Notes: generated by a model from the letters alone, not told the origin. A stretch of 64,000 nucleotides of DNA from Woeseiaceae bacterium (GCA_021773135.1 JAJFKP010000038.1:62001-126000); one strand, 5' to 3'; counted from the first letter of the stretch, positions 8,107 to 18,603 are shown. Made by a program: numbers and translations.

Positions 8107-8772
8107 ATGGATGAAATAAATAATTTTGGCAATCTGGCGAACCTGGCACCCCCGCCGGCACAGGACGGTCGCGATGAGCTCGGTCAGGAAGACTTTCTGA
8201 CATTGATGATTTCGCAATTTCAAAACCAGGACCCCTTTGAGCCAATGGACAACGGCGAGTTTCTTGGCCAGCTGGCCCAATTCGGCACAGTCAACGGTAT
8301 CGAACAGTTGAACAGTTCTTTCGCCGGACTGCAGAACTCTATTCAGAGTGAGCAGGCTTTGCAGGCTGCCAATCTGGTTGGACATGCTGTCCTCGCAAGA
8401 TCCGATACGGGATTCCTGACTGAAGAAGGACGCATTGCCGGTGCGGTTGAACTCAATGCCAGCGTCAGCAACATCGAAGTCGATATCACCGATGTTAATG
8501 GCCAGGTTGTGCGCCGCCTTAACCTGGGCGAGCAGCCGCCGGGTCTTGCACGTTTCGAGTGGGATGGCAGCGACACAGAAGGCAGGCAGGTTGAGCCCGG
8601 TCACTACCAGGTTCAGACGCGGGTTATCCAGGGCGGTTACATAGAAAGCGCCGAGACATTGCTCGAAGCCAACATTGAAAGCGTCAGCCTCGGTGGTCCG
8701 GGCCAGGGGCTCACATTAAATATGCGAGGCGGCGACACACTTTCGCTCGGTGACATTCGCAGAATTTTGTAA
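8107..8772 (+). CDS. flgD: flagellar hook cap (scaffold) protein FlgD
   Basis: 221 residues. The N-terminal signature GQEDFLTLMISQFQNQDPFEPMDNGEFLGQLAQFGTVNGIEQL (about residues 27-70) is diagnostic. It is followed by the FlgD Ig-like/tudor domain with a typical FEWDGSDTEGRQVEPGHYQVQ segment. FlgD caps the growing hook and guides FlgE assembly. It lies between flgC and flgE in the canonical order. Confidence 0.96.
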   Translation: MDEINNFGNLANLAPPPAQDGRDELGQEDFLTLMISQFQNQDPFEPMDNGEFLGQLAQFGTVNGIEQLNSSFAGLQNSIQSEQALQAANLVGHAVLARSDTGFLTEEGRIAGAVELNASVSNIEVDITDVNGQVVRRLNLGEQPPGLARFEWDGSDTEGRQVEPGHYQVQTRVIQGGYIESAETLLEANIESVSLGGPGQGLTLNMRGGDTLSLGDIRRIL

Positions 8773-8801
8773 TTAATCAGAAATAACGCAGGAGAAGTAA
8801 C

Positions 8802-10019
8802 ATGCCATTTGCCATCGCACTTAGCGGATTGAACGCAGCATCTTCCGATCTGGAAGTCACTGCCAATAACGTTGCGAACGTCAATACTCACGGTTTCAAG
8901 AAATCACGTGCCCAGTTTTCGGAAGTCTTCGCCATCGGAACGCAAAGCGTTGGTTCAAGTGCATCCGGCAGCGGCGTGCGACTATCCGCTGTCGCACAGC
9001 AGTTTACGCAGGGCAACATTGACTTCACCGACAACGCGCTGGATCTCGCCATCGGTGGCGAGGGTTTTTTCGTTTTAAGCGAAAACGGAGCCAGAAGTTA
9101 TTCACGTGCCGGAGCATTCGGTGTTGACAACCAGGGTTACGTAGTCAATGCGGAAGGCGCCAGACTGCAGGCCTACCCATTTGCCGGTAACGGCTTGTTC
9201 AATACCGGCACGCCTCAGGATCTGCAGCTGGTGACTGGTGCGAGCCCGCCGGAAGCGACGACAAGTGCTTCGTTCGGTATCAACCTGCCTGCGAATGCCG
9301 TGCCGCCATCTAATCCGACGTTTGATCCGACAGATCCGTCGAGCTTCAACCACACTACTTCTGTAACGGTTTATGATTCCCTGGGTGCGGCGCACACCGC
9401 GACTGTCTATTTCGTCAAGGATGCGGCGGTGAATACCTGGAACACGCAGGTTGAAATTGAGGGCAATCCCGTTGCGGGGGCAACGCCAATCGTGTTTGCC
9501 GCAGACGGCACGCTGCAGTCACCTGCCGGTGGCCTGATGCCCCTGGCGTCATACAACCCGGGCACTGGCGCCGCAAACATCGATATGTCACTGAATTTTA
9601 ATAGCGCTACGCAGTTCGGCGGTAATTTCGGTGTCAATTCCTTGTCGCAGGATGGATTCACGACCGGACGACTGACGGGCGTCAGCGTGGACCCCGAAGG
9701 TATCGTTTTCGCCCGGTTTACTAACGGGCAGTCCACCTCGCTTGGAAAACTGGCACTGGCGAATTTCGTCAATCCACAGGGATTACAACAGCTGGGCGAC
9801 ACCACCTGGGGCGAGTCATTCCAATCTGGCGATGCATTGTTGGGTGAGGCCGGCACCGCGTCGTTCGGCAACCTGCAGTCCGGTGCACTCGAGGCCTCCA
9901 ACGTGGATCTCACAGCACAGCTTGTACAAATGATCACGGCGCAGCGAAATTTCCAGGCGAACGCACAGATGATTTCAACGGCGGATACGGTAACGCAGAC
10001 CGTTATCAATATTCGCTAG
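8802..10019 (+). CDS. flgE: flagellar hook protein FlgE
   Basis: 405 residues. The N-terminus (MPFAIALSGLNAASSDLEVTANNVANVNTHGFKKS) and C-terminus (GALEASNVDLTAQLVQMITAQRNFQANAQMISTADTV) are the paired D0/D1 helices of hook proteins. The middle carries the variable surface domains, with the SSFNHTTSVTVYDSLGAAHTATVYF motif typical of FlgE. A strong GGAGAAG ribosome site precedes the start. Confidence 0.97.
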   Translation: MPFAIALSGLNAASSDLEVTANNVANVNTHGFKKSRAQFSEVFAIGTQSVGSSASGSGVRLSAVAQQFTQGNIDFTDNALDLAIGGEGFFVLSENGARSYSRAGAFGVDNQGYVVNAEGARLQAYPFAGNGLFNTGTPQDLQLVTGASPPEATTSASFGINLPANAVPPSNPTFDPTDPSSFNHTTSVTVYDSLGAAHTATVYFVKDAAVNTWNTQVEIEGNPVAGATPIVFAADGTLQSPAGGLMPLASYNPGTGAANIDMSLNFNSATQFGGNFGVNSLSQDGFTTGRLTGVSVDPEGIVFARFTNGQSTSLGKLALANFVNPQGLQQLGDTTWGESFQSGDALLGEAGTASFGNLQSGALEASNVDLTAQLVQMITAQRNFQANAQMISTADTVTQTVINIR

Positions 10020-10048
10020 TAGCGATAATTCAATGATGGGACACGACA

Positions 10049-10789
10049 ATGGATGAAATGGTTTACCTGGCGATGTCAGGCGCGAAGCAGACTGAATACG
10101 CGCAGGCTATCAATAGTAATAACATTGCCAACGTATCGACCACCGGGTTTCGCGCTGATCTGCATTCGTTCAGCTCAGCGCCGATTGATGGACCGGGCGT
10201 CGAATCACGTGTCAACGCCATCGTTGAATCATACGGTACTGACTATTCACAAGGGGCAGTAGCAAATACGGGGCGTGACCTCGACATTGCTGTCCAGGGT
10301 GATGGCTTCATCGCGGTTCAAGGGCCGGACGGCGAAGAGGCATACACGAGGGCTGGAGACTTGCGTGTTAACAGTGGCGGGCTCTTATCGACGGGCGCCG
10401 GACACCTGGTAATGGGTGACGGCGGCCCGGTCGCCATCCCGTTAAATACGAGCCTGCTGATTGGCTCTGATGGCACCATTTCCCTGCAACCGCTTGGACA
10501 AGGTCCGGAAACGCTGGCGATTGTAGACCGCATCAAGCTGGTGAATCCTGACATTGCACAGCTGCAAAAAGGGAGTGACGGACTGATGCACATGGACAAT
10601 GGAGACGTCGCCAATGCGGATGCAAGCGTACGGATAGTTTCCGGAGCGCTGGAGCAAAGCAACGTCAACATTGCAAAGACGCTGGTCAACATGATCGAGC
10701 TGTCGCGTCAGTACGAGATGCAGGTAAAAGTTATCAAGACAGCGGAAGAAGACGCCGATGCCGCTGCCCGTTTGATGAGTATCGGCTAG
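10049..10789 (+). CDS. flgF: flagellar basal-body rod protein FlgF
   Basis: 246 residues, the usual FlgF length. It begins [39 protein letters not shown], with the rod/hook family signature. It ends [49 protein letters not shown] proximal rod subunit in the flgBCDEFGHIJ operon, 30 bases after flgE. Confidence 0.96.
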   Translation: MDEMVYLAMSGAKQTEYAQAINSNNIANVSTTGFRADLHSFSSAPIDGPGVESRVNAIVESYGTDYSQGAVANTGRDLDIAVQGDGFIAVQGPDGEEAYTRAGDLRVNSGGLLSTGAGHLVMGDGGPVAIPLNTSLLIGSDGTISLQPLGQGPETLAIVDRIKLVNPDIAQLQKGSDGLMHMDNGDVANADASVRIVSGALEQSNVNIAKTLVNMIELSRQYEMQVKVIKTAEEDADAAARLMSIG

Positions 10790-10817
10790 GCCACCAGGAC
10801 ATGACCAGGAGAAAGAA

Positions 10818-11603
10818 ATGACACAGGCATTGTGGGTAGCAAAGACCGGGCTGGATGCGCAGCAAACGCGCATGGCGGTCGTATCCAACAATCTTGCAAA
10901 CGTCAATACAACCGGCTTCAAACAAAGCAGGGTGGTGTTCGAGGATTTGCTTTATCAAACGGTCCGTCAGTCAGGCGGGCAGTCGTCGCAGGATACCGAG
11001 TTGCCGTCAGGCATGAACCTCGGGACCGGCGTGCGTGTCGTTGCAACTGAGAAACTGTTCTCGCAGGGCAGCATCCTGCAGACGGACAATTCGCTCGACG
11101 TTGCAATCAAGGGACGCGGATTCTTCCAGGTTCTGATGCCTGACGGAAACCTGGCCTATTCGCGAGATGGCTCGTTTCAGCGCAGCGCACAGGGCGAGCT
11201 GGTGACGGCGAACGGCTATGTCGTTCAGCCGGCGATCAATATTCCGGACGGCGCGCAGACGATCACCATCGGTGGTGACGGCGTCGTTTCCGTGAAACTT
11301 GCGGGCATTCCCTCACCAACCCAGGTTGGCACGCTGGAAACGGTCGACTTCATTAACCCGGTTGGCCTGCAGCCGATTGGAGAGAATCTCTTTACCGAGA
11401 CGTCTTCGAGTGGCAGCGCGCAGGCAGGCACGCCTGGGCTCAATGGTCTCGGTTCACTGGCACAGGGCGCGCTTGAGGGTTCCAACGTCAACGTCGTTTC
11501 TGAACTCGTCAACATGATTGAAACGCAGCGCGCCTATGAGATGAACTCCAAGGCAATTTCGACCAATGACCAGATGATGCAGTTCCTGAATCAAAATCTC
11601 TAA
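10818..11603 (+). CDS. flgG: flagellar distal rod protein FlgG
   Basis: 261 residues, as in E. coli (260). It has [47 protein letters not shown] and the C-terminal [45 protein letters not shown]. The FEDLLYQ segment after the D0 domain is characteristic of FlgG. Its stop overlaps flgH by one base. Confidence 0.97.
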   Translation: MTQALWVAKTGLDAQQTRMAVVSNNLANVNTTGFKQSRVVFEDLLYQTVRQSGGQSSQDTELPSGMNLGTGVRVVATEKLFSQGSILQTDNSLDVAIKGRGFFQVLMPDGNLAYSRDGSFQRSAQGELVTANGYVVQPAINIPDGAQTITIGGDGVVSVKLAGIPSPTQVGTLETVDFINPVGLQPIGENLFTETSSSGSAQAGTPGLNGLGSLAQGALEGSNVNVVSELVNMIETQRAYEMNSKAISTNDQMMQFLNQNL

Positions 11604-12301
11604 TGGATGACATGATGAAATTCAAGAAATTGAGCTCCTGCTTTGTGCTGTCACCGATCGTGCTCGTTTTCGCGGGCGGGTGCAGTATGTTGCCTGAAAA
11701 AGAAGAGTCATATGAGCCTCCGACGCCGGAAATAGTATCGCCAGCAGAGAAATCCAGTGGTGCCATCTACCAGGCCGGCACCGAAATTCGACTTTTCGAG
11801 GACCTCAAGGCAGGCAGGGTTGGGGACATTCTGACGGTACGACTGGTTGAGCAAACGACAGCGTCAAAGAACTCAGCGACCGCCGTCGCAAAAGCGACAG
11901 AGGTGAACCTGACGAACCCCACTGTGCTTGGGCGAACGTTGTCGAAAGACGGCCGCCCGTTGTTTGATGCAACCCTCAACGGTGACTCCGAGTTCGAGGG
12001 CACCGGCCAAAGTAGCCAGAGTAACAGCCTGGTTGGCGACATAACGGTCACCGTAGTTGAACGATACCCTAACGGTAACCTGAGAATTCGCGGCGAAAAG
12101 TGGGTCACCCTGAACCAGGGCAAGGAGTTTATTCGCCTGTCCGGAATCATTCGACCCTTCGACATTGAGACAGATAACTCCATACCGTCGAACAAGATTG
12201 CGGATGCACAGATTGCCTATAGCAGTAAAGGCGTGATGGCAGCAGCGAATCGAATGGGTCTGATTACCCGGTTCTTTAATTCAATTTTTCATCCCTACTA
12301 G
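11603..12301 (+). CDS. flgH: flagellar L-ring lipoprotein FlgH
   Basis: 232 residues from the ATG overlapping the flgG stop; ATGs at 11612 and 11615 are alternatives and leave the signal sequence intact. A lipoprotein signal ends at the lipobox FAGG|C (cysteine about residue 27). The mature part has LFEDLKAGRVGDILTVRLVEQTTASKNS and the C-terminal GIIRPFDIETDNSIPSNKIADAQIAYSSKGVMAAANRMG, both highly conserved in FlgH. It forms the outer-membrane L ring. Confidence 0.96.
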   Translation: MDDMMKFKKLSSCFVLSPIVLVFAGGCSMLPEKEESYEPPTPEIVSPAEKSSGAIYQAGTEIRLFEDLKAGRVGDILTVRLVEQTTASKNSATAVAKATEVNLTNPTVLGRTLSKDGRPLFDATLNGDSEFEGTGQSSQSNSLVGDITVTVVERYPNGNLRIRGEKWVTLNQGKEFIRLSGIIRPFDIETDNSIPSNKIADAQIAYSSKGVMAAANRMGLITRFFNSIFHPY

Positions 12302-12310
12302 GATTCAGTA

Positions 12311-13447
12311 ATGCGACTCGGAGATAAGGACTTTTTGTGGCTGCGACGCCTGTGCTGGATCGCGGTATTTTTCATCGCTTTTGGGGAATTTGCGTTTGCA
12401 GAACGAATCAAGGATCTCGCAAGCGTTGCCGGTGTTCGAAACAACCAGATCGTCGGCTACGGCTTAGTCGTTGGTCTGGACGGTACCGGCGATCAAACCA
12501 GCCAAACCCCTTTTACAGTGCAGAGCATCAAGAATATGCTGCAACAATTCGGGGTCACCATTCCACCCGGAATCAACATGCAGTTAAAGAACGTTGCGGC
12601 AGTCTCAGTGCATGCCGATCTGCCCCCGTTTGCCAAACCGGGTCAGACTATTGACGTCACAGTCGCATCGCTGGGCAATTCGAAAAGCCTGCGCGGCGGC
12701 AGTTTGCTATTAGCGCCGATGAAAGGTGCCGATGGCAATGTCTATGCAATTGCACAGGGCAACCTGGTCGTTGGCGGATTTGGCGGTTCAGGCGCGGATG
12801 GCTCGAGCGTTACGGTTAATATTCCGAGCGCCGGACGCATACCTAATGGGGCGACCGTGGAGCGTGCGGTGCCAACCGATTTTCATAATTTCGACTCCAT
12901 AATGCTGAACCTGCACGCAGCGGACTTTACCACTTCGAATCGGCTGGCCACCCTGATCAATGACACGATCGGCGCCGGAACGGCACAGTCGCTGGATTCA
13001 GTGTCAGTAAGAATTCGTGCGCCCCAGGATCCAATGCAACGCACATCCTTTCTTGCACACCTTGAAAACCTGGAGATAGAGCCAGGCGAAGCCGCCGCAA
13101 AAGTCATTATTAATTCACGGACCGGAACGGTCGTTATCGGCAGTCATGTGCGGGTTACTCCAGCGGCTGTTTCTCACGGTTCACTGGTCGTAACGATTAG
13201 TGAACAACCGTTTGCGAGCCAGCCGGTAGCGCCATTTAGTGACTCTGGTCAAACAGTTGTGCTGCCAGACTCGGAGGTTTCTGTGGATCAGGAAGACTCG
13301 AAGATGTTCCTGTTCCAGCCTGGCACCAGCCTCGACGAGATCGTGCAGGCAGTCAATCGCGTGGGTGCGGCTCCCGGTGATCTGGTTGCGATTCTCGAAG
13401 CGTTGAAACAGGCCGGTGCGCTACGAGCTGAATTGCTGGTGATTTGA
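12311..13447 (+). CDS. flgI: flagellar P-ring protein FlgI
   Basis: 378 residues with a signal peptide ([19 protein letters not shown]). The mature N-terminus [32 protein letters not shown] is diagnostic. The C-terminus with [38 protein letters not shown] is the conserved end. It forms the periplasmic P ring around the rod, with FlgA as its chaperone. Confidence 0.98.
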   Translation: MRLGDKDFLWLRRLCWIAVFFIAFGEFAFAERIKDLASVAGVRNNQIVGYGLVVGLDGTGDQTSQTPFTVQSIKNMLQQFGVTIPPGINMQLKNVAAVSVHADLPPFAKPGQTIDVTVASLGNSKSLRGGSLLLAPMKGADGNVYAIAQGNLVVGGFGGSGADGSSVTVNIPSAGRIPNGATVERAVPTDFHNFDSIMLNLHAADFTTSNRLATLINDTIGAGTAQSLDSVSVRIRAPQDPMQRTSFLAHLENLEIEPGEAAAKVIINSRTGTVVIGSHVRVTPAAVSHGSLVVTISEQPFASQPVAPFSDSGQTVVLPDSEVSVDQEDSKMFLFQPGTSLDEIVQAVNRVGAAPGDLVAILEALKQAGALRAELLVI

Positions 13448-13459
13448 CCGGAGCAGTTA

Positions 13460-14347
13460 ATGACATCAGCGATCACAGATTTCGGACAATACTCGGAACT
13501 GCGCCGCGGGGCGGACAACAACGACCCTGCTGTGTTGCGAGAAGTGGCCGGCCAGTTTGAGGCACTTTTCGTACAAACGATGTTGAAAAACATGCGTGAC
13601 ACCAGCCTGGCTGAACCGATTTTTGGCCAAAGTGATCAGCATGAAATGTATCAGGACATGCTTGATAAACAGTATGCCCTGGAAATGTCAGGCGGCCCGG
13701 GAATCGGACTGGCGGATATGCTGGTGCGGCAGCTGGGCGGAGAACGACTGGTTGAAAGCACCAAGGAGATAGGCAAAATGTCAACGCCAGTATGGCCCGA
13801 AAACAAACCAGCCTGGTCAGAGCCGGACCAATTTGTGCGTGACATCTGGCCGCATGCTAAAGCGGCAGCAGAGCGGCTAAAGGTCGCTCCGGAAGGCTTG
13901 CTTGCCCAGGCGGCCCTCGAGACGGGCTGGGGCAAACACGTCATGCGCAAGAATAATGGCGAGCTGAGCTTCAACCTGTTTGGCATCAAGGCCAGCGCCA
14001 GCTGGGATGGGGCAACTACGTCCAAACCCACGATCGAATTTCGTGATGGCATCAGCGCGCGTGAGACCGCGAGATTTCGTGCTTATCCCGATATCGAGGC
14101 CACTTTCGAAGATTACGTTCGCGTTGTTGGTACGCAGCCGCGATTCGACAGCGTTCGCAATCACGGTGACGATACAGAGGCTTTTGCCGAGGCGTTGCAG
14201 GAATCCGGATATGCGACCGATCCCGCGTATGCCAAGAAAATTACGGCGATTATCAACGGCAATACGATGCAGACTGCGCTATCCGGTCTAAAGTCAGCGG
14301 AGGTCCAGCCGATAACTGAGGCACGCATACAGGGCGAGGCAATATAG
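13460..14347 (+). CDS. flgJ: rod cap / peptidoglycan hydrolase FlgJ
   Basis: 295 residues with the two-domain form found in beta- and gammaproteobacteria. The N-terminal rod-scaffold domain (VAGQFEALFVQTMLKNMRDTSLAEPIFGQSDQHEMYQDMLDKQYALEMS) spans about residues 28-85. The C-terminal glucosaminidase domain (AEGLLAQAALETGWGK-like segment, then NLFGIKAS) starts near residue 120; the E of ALETGWG is the expected catalytic residue. It opens the peptidoglycan for rod growth. A FliA promoter for flgKL is embedded in its last codons. Confidence 0.96.
   Translation: MTSAITDFGQYSELRRGADNNDPAVLREVAGQFEALFVQTMLKNMRDTSLAEPIFGQSDQHEMYQDMLDKQYALEMSGGPGIGLADMLVRQLGGERLVESTKEIGKMSTPVWPENKPAWSEPDQFVRDIWPHAKAAAERLKVAPEGLLAQAALETGWGKHVMRKNNGELSFNLFGIKASASWDGATTSKPTIEFRDGISARETARFRAYPDIEATFEDYVRVVGTQPRFDSVRNHGDDTEAFAEALQESGYATDPAYAKKITAIINGNTMQTALSGLKSAEVQPITEARIQGEAI
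14289..14315 (+). promoter_or_regulatory. sigma-28 (FliA) promoter of flgKL, inside flgJ
   Basis: TAAAGTCA-N11-GCCGATAA, with a perfect -10 and the first five -35 bases plus spacing conserved. It lies wholly within the flgJ coding sequence, about 110 bases before flgK. This would let flgK and flgL be expressed late, apart from the sigma-54 flgB transcript. Confidence 0.8.
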
Positions 14348-14424
14348 CGCCATGCAAATGATTAATACGATTGCAAAGTCGGTGTCGCAGATCGGTATCG
14401 TGATGAAGCCGCGAGGTCAGCATC

Positions 14425-16314
14425 ATGCCTAGCCTGCTATCGACCAGTCTGACCGGGATGCTTGCATTTCAGCGAGCGTTGGAAACGACTGGCCACAATA
14501 TTGCCAACGCCAATACGCCCGGTTACAACCGGCAGGTTTCCGAATTCAGTACGCGACTCGGGAGTGGCTCCGGCGCCGGTTACATCGGCGGTGGGACACA
14601 GATAAAGACCGTCAAGCGTATCTACGATCAGATGCTGGGCGAGCAGTTGCAGACGTCAACGACAAGCCACGCTCGATTCGACATGTTGAACACGCTGGCA
14701 ACGCGCATTGACGGTTTGCTGTCTGATCCGCAAACCGGATTGAGCTCTGGCATGCAGTCGTTTTTTAATTCCGTGCAGGACCTGGCCAATGATCCGTCGT
14801 CCGTCCCAATTCGGGCGGCAGTACTGGGCGAGGCGGACGGTATCGTGCAGCGCTTTGATGCGCTTGATACGCGACTGCAGGAAATCGACCACGAAGTAAA
14901 TCAGCGCATACGGATTTCGGTTGACGGCATCAATCGGCTGGCAACCGAAATCGGTGATATCAATGGGGAAATAGCGCTGGCGCAGGGAAGGGTGGGACAA
15001 CCACCTAACGACCTGCTGGATCAGCGCGATCGTTTGGTCATGCAAATGTCCGAACAAGTAGCAGTTGCCACAGTCTTGCAGGACGATGGCTCAATGAATG
15101 TGTTTATGGGATCGGGTCAGCCGCTGGTGACGGGAGAAAGCGTGAATCTTCTCGCCATTCAGGGCAGTGAATTCGACCCGTCCCGATTGCAAATCACATA
15201 CGAAAGCAGCGGGGGAAGCACGCCACTGGATTCCAGCCTGACCGGCGGTGTGATGGGAGGCTTGCTTGAGTTTCGCGGCGAAATGCTGGATCCCGCGCGT
15301 CAGGCGCTTGGCGAAACCGCTCTGGCACTGAGCGTTCAATTCAATGAGCAGCATCGCTCCGGCATGGACCTGCGGGGTTCGATGGGCGCTGATTTCTTCG
15401 GCATCGCTTCGCCGACGATCCTGGCATCAGGCAACAATTCGGGCAACGGCACGGCCGCAGCGACGATATCCGATCTTGGTGCAATTACCGGGGCCGAATA
15501 CATACTGAATTACGACGGTGCGGCTTATTCACTGAGTCGGGCCGACACCGGGCAGCCTGTAACAATCACAGGTGCCGGCACACCGGCCGACCCGTTCGTG
15601 GCGGACGGCTTGAGTATTAGCGTGGCCGGAGCACCTGCGGCCGGCGATCAGCTACTCATCCGTCCAACTCGTGACGTGGCTGGGTCATTAAGTCGCGTTC
15701 TAAATGATCCACAGGCTATCGCCATGGCGTTGCCTGTTCGCGTATCCAGCGCCACTACGAATACAGGAGATGGCAGTATCGGCGGCGCGGCGGTCGTGGA
15801 TCGGAATGATCCGGATCTTCTGACACCAGCTTTGCTGACGTTTGCAAGCCCTACAACCTACTCGATCAATGGCGCGGGTGCATTCGCCTACACCAGCGGC
15901 GATCCTATTCTGGTTAATGGTTCAAGTTTTGAAATTACCGGCGTTCCTGCCACCGGTGACTCGTTTAGTCTCGAGCCGAACTTCGGGGCAATCGGGGACA
16001 ATGGCAACGGGCTGGCGCTTGCCGGCGTGCAGGCCGACCAGGTCTTGGCCAATGGCAGTGTAAGCATTAATGAAAATTACAGTCAGCTGATCGCCAGCGT
16101 GGGCAGCACTACACGACAGGTGCAATCCGGACTTGAAGCCCAGTCGGTGATTCTTGCTAATACGCAGGAAGCCTTCGATTCAAAATCTGGCGTCAATCTG
16201 GATGAGGAGGCCGCTAACCTGGTCCGCTACCAACAGGCCTACCAGGCTGTGGCCCAGGTTGTGGCCGTTACGAGCACTCTGTTCGATACGCTGCTTTCGG
16301 CGACAAGGCGCTAG
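14425..16314 (+). CDS. flgK: flagellar hook-associated protein 1 (FlgK)
   Basis: 629 residues. N-terminal LLSTSLTGMLAFQRALETTGHNIANANTPGYNRQVSEF and C-terminal SGVNLDEEAANLVRYQQAYQAVAQVVAVTSTLFDTLLSATR are the FlgK ends. It joins hook to filament. The middle region is longer than in E. coli FlgK (547 residues), with extra glycine-, serine- and threonine-rich domains. Substrate of the FlgN chaperone. Confidence 0.97.
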   Translation: MPSLLSTSLTGMLAFQRALETTGHNIANANTPGYNRQVSEFSTRLGSGSGAGYIGGGTQIKTVKRIYDQMLGEQLQTSTTSHARFDMLNTLATRIDGLLSDPQTGLSSGMQSFFNSVQDLANDPSSVPIRAAVLGEADGIVQRFDALDTRLQEIDHEVNQRIRISVDGINRLATEIGDINGEIALAQGRVGQPPNDLLDQRDRLVMQMSEQVAVATVLQDDGSMNVFMGSGQPLVTGESVNLLAIQGSEFDPSRLQITYESSGGSTPLDSSLTGGVMGGLLEFRGEMLDPARQALGETALALSVQFNEQHRSGMDLRGSMGADFFGIASPTILASGNNSGNGTAAATISDLGAITGAEYILNYDGAAYSLSRADTGQPVTITGAGTPADPFVADGLSISVAGAPAAGDQLLIRPTRDVAGSLSRVLNDPQAIAMALPVRVSSATTNTGDGSIGGAAVVDRNDPDLLTPALLTFASPTTYSINGAGAFAYTSGDPILVNGSSFEITGVPATGDSFSLEPNFGAIGDNGNGLALAGVQADQVLANGSVSINENYSQLIASVGSTTRQVQSGLEAQSVILANTQEAFDSKSGVNLDEEAANLVRYQQAYQAVAQVVAVTSTLFDTLLSATRR

Positions 16315-16316
16315 CT

Positions 16317-17510
16317 ATGCGGGTATCAACCAACGGTGCCTATCAGCGCAGCTTGTCGATGATGCAGCAGCTGCAGTCCGCAATAAATCATACGCAGCTG
16401 CAGATCGCGTCAGGTCGACGCATCCTGTCGCCATCTGACGATCCCATCGCATCCGCCCGCACGCTGGATATGCAGGAGTCGGTTGCACGGCTTGATCAGT
16501 TCGAACGTAACAGTGACATCCTTGGCAACCGGCTCGGTTTCGAAGAGTCGGCATTGGGCAACGTCAACAACGCACTTCAGCGTGTCCGCGAGTTGGCAAT
16601 TCAGGCCAACAACGCGACCCAATCGAATGAAACCAGGAGCCTGATTGCCATTGAAATGCGCGAACAACTGGATTCACTGATGCAGCTTGCAAACCAGCAG
16701 GATGGTAACGGTCGTTACCTGTTTTCAGGCAACATGGACGACACCGAGCCGGTAAGTCGAAACGGCAGTGTATTTAATTACAATGGAGATCAGGGTCAAC
16801 GTATGATCCAGATTGGAGATGCCCGCCAGATTGCAGACGGTGATCCCGGATCCGATACATTTTTTAGAGTGAAGAGCGGTAACGGCACGTTTGCAGCAAC
16901 CCCAGCCGCTGCCAATTCCGGCACCGGAGTGCTGGATGGCGGTAGTGTCACTGATACAACCATTTACAATCCGGGGCAATTCACGATCCGGTTCGTCGAT
17001 CCTGACAATTACGAAGTGCTCGATTCCGGCGCGGCCGTTGTCGCTACAGGCACTTTTGAGAGCGGCGGAACAATCGCTTTCAACGGCATTCAGCTGAGCA
17101 TTGAGGGGGAGCCTGCGGCCGGCGACGAATTCGATGTATCACCGAGCGTCAACGACAACATGTTTGCGATGATTGACGATCTTGCGACTGCCGTTGAATC
17201 GATCGTTTTGAATGAAACATCGCGAGCTGCGATGCACAATGGCATCAACGCGGGCATACTCGCTATTGATCAGGCGATCGGGAACGTAATCGATACACGC
17301 ACCAGCGTAGGTTCACGTCTTGCCGCCATCGACGGTCAAAACGATGCGAATGCATCGACCATTCTGACCTTGCAGGAGACCATCGCGGATCTGCAGGATC
17401 TCGATTACGCAGAGGCATTGTCCCGCCTCACCGTCGAGGCTTCAACGCTTGAAGCTGCACAGCAGTCTTTCCTGCGTATACAAAATCTGTCCCTGTTTAA
17501 CTACCTTTGA
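16317..17510 (+). CDS. flgL: flagellar hook-associated protein 3 (FlgL)
   Basis: 397 residues. It opens MRVSTNGAYQRSLSMMQQLQSAINHTQLQIASGRRILSPSDDPIASARTLDMQ, the flagellin-like N-terminus of FlgL. It ends with a matching C-terminal helix (LQDLDYAEALSRLTVEASTLEAAQQSFLRIQNLSLFNYL). It forms the second hook-filament junction ring. Two bases after the flgK stop, so translationally coupled. Confidence 0.96.
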   Translation: MRVSTNGAYQRSLSMMQQLQSAINHTQLQIASGRRILSPSDDPIASARTLDMQESVARLDQFERNSDILGNRLGFEESALGNVNNALQRVRELAIQANNATQSNETRSLIAIEMREQLDSLMQLANQQDGNGRYLFSGNMDDTEPVSRNGSVFNYNGDQGQRMIQIGDARQIADGDPGSDTFFRVKSGNGTFAATPAAANSGTGVLDGGSVTDTTIYNPGQFTIRFVDPDNYEVLDSGAAVVATGTFESGGTIAFNGIQLSIEGEPAAGDEFDVSPSVNDNMFAMIDDLATAVESIVLNETSRAAMHNGINAGILAIDQAIGNVIDTRTSVGSRLAAIDGQNDANASTILTLQETIADLQDLDYAEALSRLTVEASTLEAAQQSFLRIQNLSLFNYL

Positions 17511-17541
17511 CCTGAAGCCCAGGCAGCGATTGGAAAAAGCC

Positions 17542-17568
17542 TAAAGAATTTGCGGATCCTGACGATAC
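17542..17568 (+). promoter_or_regulatory. sigma-28 (FliA) promoter of the first HDOD gene
   Basis: TAAAGAAT-N11-GACGATAC. The -35 core TAAAG and spacing are exact; the -10 keeps CGATA with two changes. Transcription would start near 17575, upstream of the ATG at 17630. Confidence 0.65.
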
Positions 17569-17629
17569 CCTTTTCGTATGGTCATTGAATGATGCCGTGT
17601 ATAGCGGCGGGAGCCGTAAGGACACGTCC

Positions 17630-18493
17630 ATGGATGTCGCTGCAGCCGAACCTACCGGCAAATTTGAACTGGTCCAGATTCTCGCACAAGACCTGTCAAA
17701 AGGTGGTCTGGAGCTACCTTCGTTTCCCGATATCGTAATTCGAATTCGCCAGGCGCTTGCAAACGAGAATGTTACGGCTGATCAGATAGTACAAATTATC
17801 GGCGCCGATCCCGTTCTTGCTGCACGTGTATTGATGATTTCCAATTCGGCAGCACTCCGACCGGCAGCCGATCCCATCACCGATCTGCGCATGGCCGTCA
17901 ATCGAATTGGGCACAATATGATTCGCAATACCGCCGTGTCGCACGGCGTTGCCGTGTCCAAGGATGGCTACGCTCTGAAGGAGGCAAAGGTCTGTCTTGA
18001 GAGGTTGTGGGACGAGTGTGCGCATGTCGCGTCATTGTGTTTTGTGCTGGCGAAAAAGCGGACCCGGCTCAACCCGGATGAGGCGTTACTCATCGGCCTG
18101 ATGCATGGAATCGGCAAGCTCTACATCCTGAAACGAGCCGAAAGCCATCCGGAACTTTTCAATAACGAAACAGAATTATTCCAGATCATGGATGACTGGC
18201 ATGCGGCTATCGGCAGTTCCATCGTCGAAACCTGGGGATTTGAGCAGCACGTGGCAGCATCGATTGCTGACTACAGCGACTTCGAACGAGAGCACGAAGA
18301 GGATGCTGACTATACGGACGTGCTGACACTCGCACATATTTTTTCTCAATTCGTGCGTTCTGAGAGTATGGAAGTACAGCTCGAAAATGTTCCTGCCAGC
18401 CGTCAGTTGAGTATCGGCACGGCTGATCTTATGCCCATCCTCGATGAATCGAAAGAGCAGATTCAGTCTTTGCGGCGCGCCCTTGGGAAATAG
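17630..18493 (+). CDS. HDOD domain protein between flgL and the flagellin gene
   Basis: 287 residues from the ATG at 17630, which has TAAGGA seven bases upstream; a TTG at 17585 would add 15 unlikely residues. The HDOD core (GLELPSFPDIVIRIRQALANENVTADQIVQIIGADPVLAARVLMISNSA) is near the N-terminus. It is followed by LMHGIGKLYIL, where a true HD phosphohydrolase would have an HD pair. HDOD proteins are usually signalling adaptors without phosphodiesterase activity. A second paralogue lies at 45309-46160. A sigma-28 promoter and its position link it to late flagellar expression; its exact role is unknown. Confidence 0.85.
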   Translation: MDVAAAEPTGKFELVQILAQDLSKGGLELPSFPDIVIRIRQALANENVTADQIVQIIGADPVLAARVLMISNSAALRPAADPITDLRMAVNRIGHNMIRNTAVSHGVAVSKDGYALKEAKVCLERLWDECAHVASLCFVLAKKRTRLNPDEALLIGLMHGIGKLYILKRAESHPELFNNETELFQIMDDWHAAIGSSIVETWGFEQHVAASIADYSDFEREHEEDADYTDVLTLAHIFSQFVRSESMEVQLENVPASRQLSIGTADLMPILDESKEQIQSLRRALGK

Positions 18494-18603
18494 CATGCCC
18501 GCCAGTTTGCGCCAGTTCACATTTTCCAGACGCGGCGCTAAAGGTTTGCAGATAACTGTCGGGCACGAATTCAAAGCATTTTCATGTTTGCATCAATACG
18601 CTC

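Noticed and set aside
18539-18565. A second TAAAG element upstream of flagellin (TAAAGGTT-N11-GTCGGGCA)
   Set aside because: The -10 is poor compared with the clear promoter at 18604-18630.
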